Below, piece after piece: positions 36,912 to 47,735 of a stretch of DNA of 64,000 nt. The DNA lies in the NCBI GenBank assembly GCA_017654935.2, contig CM065710.1, positions 30,868,237-30,932,236 of the forward strand, given 5' to 3'. The notes under the pieces are model-generated. The model was not told the DNA's origin. It did not search any database and saw only the letters and a list, made by a program, of their open reading frames with translations. The translations under genes and the position numbers were made by a program. Position 1 is the first letter of the stretch, and each line of letters starts with the position of its first letter. Source of the stretch: Phymorhynchus buccinoides. Lineage: Eukaryota; Mollusca; Gastropoda; Neogastropoda; Raphitomidae.

Positions 36912-36969
36912 GTGTTTTGACCACAGAATCACCCAATATCTTCCTTCTTCTATCATCATCAGGATTTCT

Positions 36970-37540
36970 GATGTTTCATTGTCCTCTCAGGCTTGTACAT
37001 TTGACGTGACGTTTGATTCCACCCTTTCTTTCAAGCAGCATGTCGCAAATGTCTGTGTAAGGCAGTTTATTTTGGAAATTCGAAAAATCAGTTCGATCAG
37101 ACACTACCTTTCAACTAAGGCTACAAAACGCTGGTCTGTGTTTTGGGGGTTTTGTTTTCATTTTTTTGTTCATGGCCGGAATACTAACACACTTTACTGA
37201 TCCAATCATAACAAAAACACAATGATCATGGAATACTAAAACACGTTACTGATCCAATCATAACAAAAACACAATGATCATGGAATACTAAAACACGTTA
37301 CTGATCCAATCATAACAAAAACACAATGATCAAATTTTTGCTCGGGAACTAAACATGTATTGGTCTGTTCGTTAGTTCTCTCAAGACTGGACTACTGCTG
37401 CAACAGTTTCTTGGCTGGCTCACTACAGTTTCTACTGGACAAGCTACAGAAGGTCCAGAATAGTGTCGCCAGACTTGTTTGCAGGTCATCTAGACGTCAA
37501 CATGTCACTCCGTTGTTGCAGTCTCTCCTTTTCCCTTAGA
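36970..37540 (+). pseudogene. L2/CR1-like reverse transcriptase fragment
   Basis: The plus strand reads VTFDSTLSFKQHVANVC and IRKISSIRHYLSTKATK (36995-37130), then after an insertion SRLDYCNSFLAGSLQFL and LDKLQKVQNSVARLVC (37375-37490). These match, in order, the palm/thumb segment of the minus-strand LINE at 13.2-13.5 kb. The frames are broken and both ends are missing. A 52-bp repeat (37178-37330) splits it. Confidence 0.82.
37178..37332 (+). repeat. 52-bp tandem repeat, 3 copies
   Basis: GGAATACTAA.ACAC.TTACTG followed by AACAAAAACACAATGATCA, three times, lying inside the RT fragment. Confidence 0.92.
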
Positions 37541-37989
37541 TACTCCTGCTTTCAAACCGCATTTTACGACACTGCATTATATTTTCCAGTCATTCAAACA
37601 TAAACGTGAATATGTTCTGTTGCCAAATTGCTGTGAACAAAATAGTCTCATACCTGGCTGTTGAAAGAGAAAGTGATCTGTATCATTAATTAAATAAGTA
37701 TATCACCTGGATATTCGGTTTATGTGGTAATATAACTCAAACACAACTAAAAGCTCAAACACAACTTTATTATATCTGATAAGAGAAAGTGCAAGTGGCA
37801 ACTGAGTTGTCAAATAATACAACTTGACAGAATTATTAAGCTTTGGTGATCACAAAGTTATAGTAGCCATATCCTGCAATGGTAAAAGCGTCAACCACTT
37901 GGAATACAATACTATAATTCTGTAATTCTATCCCAAATGGATTATTGCTTCTAACAATTAATACATAAATGGTTTCACATATTTACTGT
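37541..37989. other. No gene recognised
   Basis: AT-rich sequence between the LINE fragment and the 39-bp minisatellite. Confidence 0.4.
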
Positions 37990-38630
37990 ACTGGTCAGTG
38001 TGATCTGATTATGTATGTGTCATCCATGTCAGCTCAGTGTGGTCTGATTCTGTCTGCGTGATCCATGTCAGCTCAGTGTGGTTTGATTCTGTCTGTGTGA
38101 TCCATGTCAGCTCAGTGTGGATTTATTCTGTCTGCGTGATCCATATCAGCTCGATGTGGACTGATTCTGTCTGTGTGATCCATGTCAACTCAGTGTGGTT
38201 TGATTCTGTCTGCGTGATCCATGTCAGCTCAGTGTGGTTTGATTCTGTCTGTGTGATCCATGTCAGCTCAGTGTGGTTTGATTCTGTCTGTGTGATCCAT
38301 GTCAGCTCAGTGTGGACTGATTCTGTCTGTGTGATCCATGTCAGCTCAGTGTGGTCTGATTCTGTCTGTGTGATCCATGTCAGCTCAGTGTGGACTGATT
38401 CTGTCTGCGTGATCCATGTCAGCTCAGTGTGGATTTATTCTGTCTGCGTGATCCATATCAGCTCGATGTGGACTGATTCTGTCTCTGTGATCCATGTCAG
38501 CTCAGTGTGGACTGACTCTGTCTGTGTGATCCATGTCAGCTCAGTGTGGACTGATTATGTCTGTGTGATCCATGTCAGCTCATTGTGGACTGGTTCTGTC
38601 TGTGTGATCCATGTCAACTCCGTGTCATTT
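37990..38630 (+). repeat. 39-bp minisatellite, about 16 copies
   Basis: Unit TCAGCTCAGTGTGG, (T/A)(C/T)TGATTCTGTCTG, (C/T)GTGATCCATG. Thirty-nine bases are 13 codons, so an ORF of over 200 residues with the period SVCVIHVSSVW stays open. Variants are spread over all codon positions and the frame opens only at a GTG, so it is judged non-coding. Confidence 0.95.
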
Positions 38631-38689
38631 ACAGTACAATCAAAACAATGAGCTAACCACTGGCTCACAGATCTCCCAACATGCATGTA

Positions 38690-39280
<591 letters not shown>

Positions 39281-39689
39281 AATCCAAAAGACAGACAAGG
39301 AAAGTGAGGAGCGTGGTCGAGGCATTTACCCAAGGAATCAGTCTTCCAAATAAAAACGGAGGCGTGAACTAACAAACAGGATGATATCATCTTTGAATAA
39401 AGAATCAAATAGTGTGCACATAGAAATAAATATGATTATGAAATCAAAATAAAATAAATGATTAGTCAAACTAAAAGAATAATGAAACAAAATAATAATC
39501 ACCCTACCAGAAAGGAACTCACATTCACAAACACACCCAGCCTGCCTGCCGGTCCCACACACACTCACTTCAGTTTCTACCAACTTATTAGCCAAAATCT
39601 GTCATCCAATCAAACAGCACCAAAATATATCTACCAAACCACAAGCGCACGCTTATTCTATGAAAAAAATTAAAAAGTCACTTTTGTGA

Positions 39690-41097
39690 CATTCACATCA
39701 CCACCTTCATCATCAAAACAAGACAAAGGTCGACTAGATAAAGTTATAAAGAAAGCGGGTGGCGTGGTGGGCAAAAAACAAAAACCCTTTGACGACCTGT
39801 ACAACAGAAAACTGACTGACAAACTGAGGACGATCATGACTGACGAGACACACCCCTTACATGACGACATGTACAACAGAACACTGGCTGACAAACTGAG
39901 GACGATCATGACTGACGAGACACACCCCTTACATGACGACATGTACAACAGAACACTGACTGACAAACTGAGGACGATCATGACTGACGAGACACACCCC
40001 TCACATGACGACATGTACAACAGAACACTGAGGACTGACAAACTGAGGACGATCATGACTGACGAGACACACCCCTTACATGACGACATGTACAACAGAA
40101 CACTGACTGACAAACTGAGGACGATCATGACTGACGAGACACACCCCTTACATGACGACATGTACAACAGAACACTGACTGACAAACTGAGGACGATCAT
40201 GACTGACGAGACACACCCCTTACATGACGACCTGTACAACAGAACACTGACTGACAAACTGAGGACGATCATGACTGACGAGACACACCCCTTACATGAC
40301 GACATGTACAACAGAACACTGACTGACAAACTGAGGACGATCATGACTGACGAGACACACCCCTTACATGACGACATTGAACAGCACACTGATGACGGAC
40401 AGAAGACGACAGACTGACGAGCACACCACGTGCAAGAACATCAAGGCACTTAAACGAGACACACCCCTTCATTCGACCTCTGCAACAGAACACTGACTGT
40501 CTGAGGATTCATTCGAGACACACCCCTTAGGCCAGCAACAGAACACTGTCTTGACGATCATGTCGATTGGCTGACAAACTGAGGACGGGGGGACATTGGA
40601 CAGGGGACAGAAGTGACAGACTGCGAGCCCCACGTGCAAGAACATCAAGGCACTTAAACTCTTTCATTCCCTCTGGGGTATAAATGTAGGCCGACTTCGG
40701 TGCTACTTCGGTGCTTTGTTGCTGCTGTTGTTTTTAATTTGTGATACTTATGTATATATTATATTAATTGATTTATATTGTTTATTAATTTGTGGTGAAG
40801 TTTAACGTGGTGACAGCCCTGGCATGGCCTTGTAATCTTAATATTAATCTTAATTGGTTCATCTATTTTAGGTAAATATTAGTAGTTTTTATGAGTGTAC
40901 GTTCTTCATGTTTTTCACATAATTCTAATCAAATTCTCTCCCTCTTTTATTTAATTCCTTGATGATGTTATATGCATTTTATTGTCTTAACTGTGGTGTT
41001 TCGATTGATGTCATCTGAATGTTTTTAGTATTGTCTATCGAGCCTGTGATCGCACAATTTAATTTCCACACAAGGATGAATAAAGTTGTATTGAATT
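39690..41097 (+). pseudogene. Non-LTR element 3' end with internally amplified RT C-terminus
   Basis: The plus frame begins DKGRLDKVIKKAGGVVGKK, QKPFDDLYNRKLTDKLRTI and MTDETHPLHDD. This is the LNK..KKAG.V.G......LY.RRL..KL..I..D.tHPL pattern found near the C-terminus of a common class of non-LTR polymerases. The LYNR..HPLHDD piece is then repeated eight times in frame (72-bp units, 39791-40375). After the repeats the frame ends at 40417. Disturbed copies of AACATCAAGGCACTTAAAC and a 3'-UTR with GAATAAAGTTGTATTGAATT follow, ending at about 41097 in a TTGAA-type tail. The ORF opens at a GTG. It is read as a decayed element, not a host gene. Confidence 0.68.
39791..40375 (+). repeat. 72-bp minisatellite, 8 copies, coding frame kept
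   Basis: Units start GACGAC(C/A)TGTACAACAG at 39791, 39863, 39935 and onward; one unit has a 6-bp insertion (AGGACT). Each encodes the 24-residue period YNRTLTDKLRTIMTDETHPL plus HDDM. Both strands stay open because the unit is a multiple of three. Confidence 0.96.
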
Positions 41098-41400
41098 GAA
41101 TGAACAACTAGCAAACCTGCTCACTACGCTCACTGCGCTCACCTGCTCACTGCTCACTACGCTTCGCACCACCACCTTCATCTACGATTATGGACAACTA
41201 GCAAACCTGCTCACTACGCTTCGAACCACCACCTTCATCTACGATTATAAACAACTAGCAAACCTGCTCACTACGCTTCGCACCGCCACCTTCATCTACG
41301 ATTATAAAGAACTAGCAAACCTGCTCACTACGCTTCGCACCGCCACTTTCATCTACGATTATAAAGAACTAGCAAAACTGCGCACCAACCCACACCCACA
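41098..41400 (+). repeat. 57-bp dispersed minisatellite locus 3
   Basis: About five units of ACAACTAGCAAACCTGCTCA, CTACGCTTCGCACC, CCACCTTCATCTACGATTAT start directly at the end of the TTGAA tail of the preceding LINE and run into CA-rich sequence. Units are 57 bp and in frame, giving a spurious 108-residue ORF. Confidence 0.93.
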
Positions 41401-41419
41401 CATACACACACATCTCCAT

Positions 41420-41620
41420 TGAGCTGTGTTATTTGTTTATAGTGGAGATGCTTTACCCAGGATCCACTCTCTTGACCTGTTCCTAGGGGAGATGCTTTAT
41501 TTGTTTATAGTGGAGACGCTTGGCCCAGGTTACACACCCACTCTCTTGGCATTATCATAGTGGAGATGCTGAATTTGTTTATAATGAAGATGCTTTACCC
41601 ATGATACATGCCCACTCTCG
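41420..41620 (+). repeat. Degenerate tandem repeat of AGTGGAGATGCTT
   Basis: TGTTTATAGTGGAGA(T/C)GCTT and CCCACTCTCTTG recur three to four times at roughly 60-80 bp spacing with decay. Confidence 0.7.
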
Positions 41621-41704
41621 TAACTAAAGGGTCTTAAGAGATCTGGCGTTAGTTCTACATAGTTTGGAAGTGATAACTACAAAGATGGACTGAGCGGACA
41701 TGGA

Positions 41705-41810
41705 TATGAGAGAGAGAGTGAGAGGGAGAGAGAGGGAGAGAGAGAGAGAGAGAGAGAGTGAGAGGGAGAGAGAGAGTTCAAATGAATTATCAAACACACA
41801 CACACACACA

Positions 41811-41883
<73 letters not shown>
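41705..41883. repeat. (GA)n and (CA)n microsatellites
   Basis: GA-rich 41707-41776, then CA 41794-41882. Confidence 0.97.
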
Positions 41884-41886
<3 letters not shown>

Positions 41887-42124
41887 ACACAATCTAATTA
41901 TACACACAGAATGTGGGTCACAACAATGACGTCAAGAAAAGTTACGTGTTGTATTTGTTGAGGCATGATTCATGCAGGAAAGTCTTCTACTGTGTGTAGT
42001 ACACAGGCACAAAAACCTTGTCTCGTCATCCACGATTCTTTGTTTGATGCCATACCCTGCTCCTCTACCCTCCCCCACTCCCCTCACCCTCAGTTCGTAT
42101 CGTTAAATGTGCCTGGGAAGGGTA

Positions 42125-43367
42125 GGATGCACACCGCTGAACGGGATACACAGCCTTTACCTGGGTACACAGCCTTTACCTGAGTACACAGCCTTTACCT
42201 GGGTACACAGCCTTTACCTGGGTACACACCCTTTACCATAATGCACACCCTTTACCTGGGTACACACCATTTACCAGGATGCACACCGTTGAACGGGGTA
42301 CACACCCTTTACCTGGGTACACAAACTTTACCAGGATGCACATCGTTGAACGGGGTACACACAATTTACCTGAGTACACACATTTTACCAGAATACACAC
42401 CCTTTACCTGGGTACACACCATTTACCTGGGTACACACCCTTTACCTGGGTACACAACCTTTACCTGGGTACACACCCTTTACCAGGATGCACACCGTTG
42501 AACGGGGTACACACCCTTTACCTGAGTACACACCTTTTACCAGGATGCACACCCTTTACCTGGGTACACACCATTTACCTGAGTACACACCTTTTACCAG
42601 GGTACACAACGTTGACCAGGATGCACACCGTTGAACGGGGTACACACCCTTTACCTGAGTACACACCTTTTACCAGGATGCACACCCTTTACCTGGGTAC
42701 ACACCCTTGACCAGGATGCACACCGTTGAACGGGGTACACCCCCTTTACCTGGGTGCATACCCTTCACCAGGGTGCACACCGTTGAACGGGGTACACCCC
42801 CTTTACCTGTGTGCATACCCTTCACCAGGGTGCACACCGTTGAACGGGGTACACACCTTTTACCTGGGTACATACCCTTGACCAGGGTGCACACCGTTGA
42901 ACGGGGAACACACCTTTTACCTGGGTACATACCCTTGACCAGGGTGCACATCGTTGGACGGGGTACACACCCTTAACCTGGGTGCACACTCTTGACCATT
43001 ATGCACACCGTTGAATGGGGTACACACCCTTTACCTGGATACACACCCTTTACCAGGGTACACACCCGTGACCAGGACGCACATCGTTGAACGGGGTACC
43101 CCCCTACACCCTTTACCTGGGTACACACCCTTGACCAGGACGCACACCGTTGAACGGGGTGCACACCCTTTACATGGGTACACACCCTTGACCAGGATGC
43201 ACACCGTTGAATAGGGTACACACCCTTTACCTGGGTACACACCCTTTACCAGGATGCACACCGTTGAACGGGGTGCACACCCTTTACCTGGGTACACACC
43301 CTTTACCAGGATGCACACCGTTGAACGGGGTACACACCCTTTACCTGGGTACACACCCTTTACCAAA
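42125..43367 (+). repeat. 19-bp minisatellite with 57-bp higher-order unit
   Basis: About 65 copies of GGGTACACACCCTTTACCT and variants. One variant, GATGCACACCGTTGAACGG, recurs every third to fifth unit, giving a frequent 57-bp higher-order period. Overlapping ORFs on both strands are by-products. Confidence 0.96.
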
Positions 43368-43719
43368 CCGTACATGGGGCTAAAACAGCGTCAACTTTTG
43401 TCTACATTGGTAGCAGACGCCCTTGCCAGCATCAGAAAGCATGGAAACTAGACCACCAGCCAGAAGACGTGAACCGCTGGGTACCGCTGGGTGTGTGCCA
43501 GGGGAGGGGAGGCGTGCACACCCTTCAGACTACCAGACAAACAGCATGAAATGTCGCCCCTGTCTGTGCACAAAACGTCCTTGGCAGCAGCGAACGTCAT
43601 CAGCAGAAGAAAAGCAGACAAAACAAGTGAGTAGCTGAGCGGGGACAAGTTCCAGAGCTCTTTACGCCCCCTCCCTTCCCCATCACATCTTATCCCCCAT
43701 CCTGTTTGCGTTATTTAGG
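43368..43719. other. No gene recognised
   Basis: A GC-richer stretch with short ORFs on both strands and no recognised domain. Confidence 0.4.
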
Positions 43720-44130
43720 TGATACACTTTCACACACACTTTGAAGCGGGTTATGTGGGTTGCATTGGTGTTTGAACTATAACCACTGCTGCAAGTATAA
43801 GAGATTAGTTCAAAAGTCAAGGTCAAGGTCATGAATCTGAACAATACTCCGTACCACACATGACATGGACCCTGTCGACCAGGCTGCTAAATTTGAAGTC
43901 TGTAATTGCATAAATGCGAAAGATATAGCTAAAACACCGATTTCACACCTCCAAGCCTATGGCCTTGACATTGACCTTGACTTTGATCAGTACTCAAAAA
44001 TGAGACTTACCATAAACTAACGCACCTGCAAATGAAGTTTGAACTTTGTAAGTTCAATTATGTAAAAAAAAAAAGATGGTCATAAGAAGAACATTCGGTT
44101 CTCAAGGTCAAGGTCAAAAGTTGTAATTTG
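43720..44130. repeat. AAGGTCA-type repeat, third locus
   Basis: GTGATACACTTTCACACACA, AAGTCAAGGTCAAGGTCATG near 43814, GACATTGACCTTGACTTTGA near 43976 and CTCAAGGTCAAGGTCAAAA near 44101. The phrases CTAAAACAC.GATTTCACACC and CTGTAATTGCA.AAATG also occur near 8400-8450. Confidence 0.75.
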
Positions 44131-44445
44131 TGAGCCATCTGTTATTTTTGTTGGATAGTGGCTATGGACACATTAAAGAGCCATTGGTATTGGTGAGTTA
44201 TTGAATGGTATGGTTTTGTGAACTATTGACATAAAATAATATTGGATGTAAGCAATATATAACTCAAGTCATAAGGTATTTTTGATTGTTAGATTTTGTT
44301 TAGATGACAAATGCTTATCCGACACTGAAATATTGGGTATTTTTGGTGTGATTAGTTTGCTATGATCATTCTCCATGTAATGTGTATGAAAGTGTGAGTT
44401 CGTGTGTGAGAGTATTTTTTCTGTTGAAAAGAAAAAAGAAAGGTA

Positions 44446-45116
44446 AGATTGTTCCACAAATGGAATGTCTCTTCCTGTATATTGGTAAAAGGCTCCAAAA
44501 AACCAAACCAGCACTCAAGTAAATTAGAAATAATAAAAATCTTAAGTAAAAGTGTGAACATATGAATGTTCCAAAATTTTAAATATGATAAAATAAGCGA
44601 CACGACTAGAGAGGGCCGGCAACTGAAATGGTATCCAAATGAACACATAGTATCCAAAGGGAAATAAATAGGTATGAAGAATATTTCAGTATACTGCTGG
44701 CACTGTTCCTCCAGCCTACAGGGCTCAAAAGTTAGAGCATTTATTTGAAATGCAATGATAATAGAATTCCATAAATCTTATTTGTCCCTATGTCTTTAAT
44801 GTGAACATTTAAAAAAAAAGATGAAACATTCCATTTGTGGAACAATCTTCTTGTTGAGGGGAGAGTAGTTCCACCTTGGTAGGTTAAGACCCCATCGAGT
44901 GCCGAGCTGATGAGAGTCCCTAGAGTCGAAACAGCTGTCCTCGGCTTGGGTTCTGCCATTGCCTCCCTAATAAGGAGGAAAAACTAAGCTAGCACTCTTT
45001 ATTTCTTTTTTTTTTTTTTTTTTTTTCCTTTTTTTCCTTTAAAGAACATAATCAAACACCAAGTTATTTTAACTGGTTTTGATTTTAAATGTTCACATCG
45101 AAGACATAGGGACAAA
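44446..45116. mobile_element. Penelope-like element fragment with inverted segments
   Basis: Two inverted-repeat pairs lie here: a perfect 24-bp pair (44446-44469 against 44826-44849; GATTGTTCCACAAATGGAAT) and a 30-bp pair with two mismatches (44781-44810 against 45087-45116; TTTGTCCCTATGTCTT). Within the second is a hammerhead ribozyme motif. Minimal hammerheads with a very short stem III are characteristic of Penelope-like retroelement terminal repeats, hence the family call. No RT or GIY-YIG domain was seen here. A poly-T tract is at 45007-45035. Confidence 0.5.
44901..44945 (+). ncRNA. Hammerhead ribozyme motif, type I, minimal stem III
   Basis: All conserved parts are present in order. 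Stem I 5' strand GCCGAG (44901-44906); core CTGATGA (44907-44913); stem II 44914-44927 closing as GAGTC/GAGTC with G-C, A-U, U-A and C-G pairs, one G-G mismatch and a CCTA loop; core GAA (44928-44930) and A (44931); stem III ACAG/CTGT with no loop (44931-44938); cleavage-site C at 44939; stem I 3' strand CTCGGC (44940-44945), fully complementary to 44901-44906. Beyond an internal loop, ACCC and GGGT could extend stem I. The loopless 4-bp stem III suggests it would act best as a dimer. Confidence 0.82.
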
Positions 45117-45140
45117 AAAAAACATACGGACATACGCATT

Positions 45141-45540
45141 TAGCATGCATGAGTATAAAGTACAAATTTTAAGATTACACGTAATACATGCATAAATACA
45201 CATTACATGTGGGTACATACACGTCTGAGGAAAAGCACGTGCATGAGGTAGTTACTTTCAACACGATGAACACACAGTTAAAAGGATCATGAGTTTAGGA
45301 GGTGGATGGATCTGGGGATGAAAGATCTCTATGCCCTGCAGTTAACTTTAAAAGTCTTGTAGCATCGTCCAGAAGGTAACAGTTCATAATGTTTGTTCAA
45401 AACATGGGACGTGTCATTCACAATCTTCCTGGCATGTTGCTTCGTTCGTCTTTCGTACAGCTGATTCAAACCCGTCAAAACTGACCCCACCCCTGAGCTG
45501 ACCAGTAACGGGGATATCTCACATCGTTCCACACAGAACA
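45141..45540 (+). promoter_or_regulatory. Duplicated upstream region of receptor 3
   Basis: Matches 18966-19386 up to the start codon, including the antisense LINE remnant (minus strand SVLTGLNQLYERRTK, ARKIVNDTSHVLNKHYELLP). About 16 bp present before receptor 1 (CATCTTCCACTTGCCC region) are missing here. Confidence 0.55.
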
Positions 45541-46497
45541 ATGCCAATCTGGAATGATCTGAACCGACCTTACATAACGGCTCGCAATCTCATCAGGGAT
45601 ATTGGGGATCCTGTTGTCGTTGTTTTCGGATTGTTCGGAAATTGTCTGGTGATTCTGATCATGCATCGTCTTCCTACAACCACCTACAGCGTTTTCTTCA
45701 AAGTTCTGGCCGTGTCTGACCAGCTACAGCTGATAATAGGTCCTCTAGAGCGCTGGCTGAACAGGACATTTAAAGTAATATATTTCAGTTCTCGTAGCGA
45801 TTTGCAGTGTAAGCTGAATAGAATCATACTTCACACAGCAGAACCTCTTTCATCATGGACGCTTGTGGTCCTTACTATGCTCAGAGCTGCTTCTGTGCTG
45901 TGGCCACTTCGTGTCAGTGCTGTGTGGACGAAGGGAAAGTCGCGAGTTACGGCTAGTATAGTAATCGTTACTATCATTGCAGTTAATAGTAACCTGTCTC
46001 GATACTATTATGTCTGGGAAGAATGGTGTCATAACTTTGGACCAGCGCGGTACTTGGACTGGATACGCCAATTTATCACACGGTTCATACCGTTTGTGTT
46101 ACTGCTGCTTTTCAACAATGTTCTGTTATGGACGCTGGTCAGATCTGTTGTGAGATCAAACCAAGGTGTTTCTGTAAAACACTCCACCCTTGATTCCAGA
46201 CAACAGAGAGTGTCGTCACTGACCATCACCTTGATGGCTGCAAGTGCTCGGTTTTTCCTCCTTGTTCCACCCTGGGCGATATATTTAATAATGAGAGTGT
46301 ATGCTGATTGGAACGATCCAATACAGTACCGTGTGTTTCGTGAAGCCAGCCTTTTTCTGTGGTACTCTAACTGTGCTGTCAACTTCTACCTGTTCTGTGT
46401 AACTCACAGACAGTTCAGAGCAGAGTTCAGAAAGATAGTTTGGGAGTTTACTGGCTTATGTCGTGAAAACAAAGCGTCGAATTCTTTGAAAAAATAA
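45541..46497 (+). CDS. Receptor 3: orphan rhodopsin-like GPCR, single exon
   Basis: A 318-residue receptor, paralogue of receptor 1 with the same start (MPIWNDLN). Seen in order: TM1 FGLFGNCLVILIM with GN, TM2 LAVSD, TM3 Cys in LQCKLNR, MLRAASVLWPLR replacing DRY, TM5 RFIPFVLLLLFNN, TM6 VPPWAIY with the conserved Pro, TM7 NCAVNFYLFC replacing NPxxY, then FRAEFRKIVWEF. Differences from receptor 1 cluster in extracellular loop 2 (YYVWEEWCHNFG against YYGVSRGSCQEN) and in a 4-5 residue deletion before TM7 (DPIQYRVFREA against DPIQNGQYWLFTEA). Loops 2 and 3 commonly shape ligand binding. The stop is TAA after SLKK. Confidence 0.93.
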   Translation: MPIWNDLNRPYITARNLIRDIGDPVVVVFGLFGNCLVILIMHRLPTTTYSVFFKVLAVSDQLQLIIGPLERWLNRTFKVIYFSSRSDLQCKLNRIILHTAEPLSSWTLVVLTMLRAASVLWPLRVSAVWTKGKSRVTASIVIVTIIAVNSNLSRYYYVWEEWCHNFGPARYLDWIRQFITRFIPFVLLLLFNNVLLWTLVRSVVRSNQGVSVKHSTLDSRQQRVSSLTITLMAASARFFLLVPPWAIYLIMRVYADWNDPIQYRVFREASLFLWYSNCAVNFYLFCVTHRQFRAEFRKIVWEFTGLCRENKASNSLKK

Positions 46498-46767
46498 TTT
46501 GTAGGAATAGAACGTTAAAGCCAGACCGGGCAAATAGTGCAGTGGACAAACGAACAAGCCTACGTTAAAGCTGGTGTTTACTGAGAAGAACACGATGATG
46601 TTCACAAGATCCGTCCAGATGGCCATCTCTGCAGGTCCGACTTACCCCTTCATCATTTCTGTTCCTCACCTGAACGACACCTTGTGGCGATTTTCCACTG
46701 ATTTTGATTCATTTGTTACCAATTTGATTTAGAATTATCGTAGGTCAAAAGGGAGAAGGGAGAACGT
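46498..46767 (+). other. Duplicated 3' flank of receptor 3
   Basis: Conserved with 20356-20620, ending at the GT tract. Confidence 0.6.
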
Positions 46768-46783
46768 GTGTGTGTGTGTGTGT

Positions 46784-46821
<38 letters not shown>

Positions 46822-47735
46822 TGTTATATGTTTTATATACAAATAAGGTTTTTACATCTGTGTGGTCGATATGTACCGGTATACGAGAAATTCTGATAGA
46901 AACTGGATTTGACTGTTTGGGATACACAAATGTTTTCGTAGATTAACAGTCTTTGTAGAAATGTTCGTATTTCATTAGAGGATAATTACAAGCTTACTTG
47001 AAATGATGCCTTAGAGTCTAGTAATAAATGTTATTTTATAGAAATTTTAAAACAGATTTCTGTCGTGAAAGATATATTGAAATATTGCCTGATGTTTATA
47101 TATAATCCTTTTATATGGTTTCGGTGTGGCAATCATAAACTCATCATAGAAACGGGCAGAAGATTTGGAATACCCTGTGGATAACGATTATGTTGAGACT
47201 GCGACCAGAATGACCTTGGTGACGAGTTTCATTTTGTAATGAAATGTCCCAAATATAATTATATTACATGTCAGTTTATCTCCAAAACTTTGTATGTGTA
47301 AAGTCCGTATTTAACTATTGTCGTTTGCTCTGTGGTGGTAAAAAAAGTGTCATTAAATTCAGCGACATTTCTAAGGTCTGTGTACACGTTAGCAATATTC
47401 ACAAAATATTTCTATTTCCCCATGGCAACACAGTGAGTTGTAAGTCATATTATGAGTGTCCTAACACTGTGTTGCCATGGGGACATAGAGATATCCCGTG
47501 AATAATGTTAACATGTACCAGACCTTTAGTAAAGTTGTGTAACATTGTGAACAGTGTTGATATTTATATCAGAGTTGTCTTTTATAACCGTTTTCAATTG
47601 TTACATTTGTATTTGCTTGATTTGTTTTCAAGTCATCCATGACCCAAAAGGGGTCAAAGGTTAAACAATCTTTGAATCTTTGAATCGTTGACGTGTGTGT
47701 GTGTGTGTGTGTGCGCGTGTGCGTGCGGATGTGCG
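46768..47735 (+). mobile_element. LINE 3' fragment inserted in a (GT)n tract
   Basis: GT repeats at 46768-46816 and 47693-47735 flank non-receptor sequence; in block A the equivalent GT tract is uninterrupted. The insert carries plus-strand FRCGNHKLIIETGRRFGIP (near 47120) and, in another frame, LGDEFHFVMKCPKYN (near 47215). This is the R..NH.L.IE.GR...I....C..C....GDE.HF...C..Y pattern of a common invertebrate non-LTR C-terminus. It ends in CCCAAAAGGGGTCAAAGG and a TTTGAATC tail (47645-47690). A family 2 MITE sits inside at 47388-47512. Confidence 0.75.
47388..47512. mobile_element. Fold-back MITE (family 2), copy 2
   Basis: GTTAGCAATATTCACAAAAT and TTTCCCCATGGCAACACAGT are mirrored by ACTGTGTTGCCATGGGGACA and GAATAATGTTAAC. 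It is nested in the LINE 3'-UTR, so it jumped after that LINE. Confidence 0.8.

Noticed and set aside
38037..38651. 204-residue ORF as a cysteine/valine repeat protein
   Set aside because: It opens at GTG, has variants at all codon positions and no flanking coding structure; it is a 39-bp minisatellite.
39686..40417. 243-residue ORF with 24-residue repeats as a secreted or structural repeat protein
   Set aside because: It starts at GTG, its first part matches a non-LTR polymerase C-terminus, and a LINE 3' tail follows; the minus strand is open as well because the unit is 72 bp.
42241..43375. Repeat ORFs such as HTLYLGT or GVYPGKGC periods
   Set aside because: Several frames and both strands are open across a 19-bp minisatellite; no single frame is preserved.
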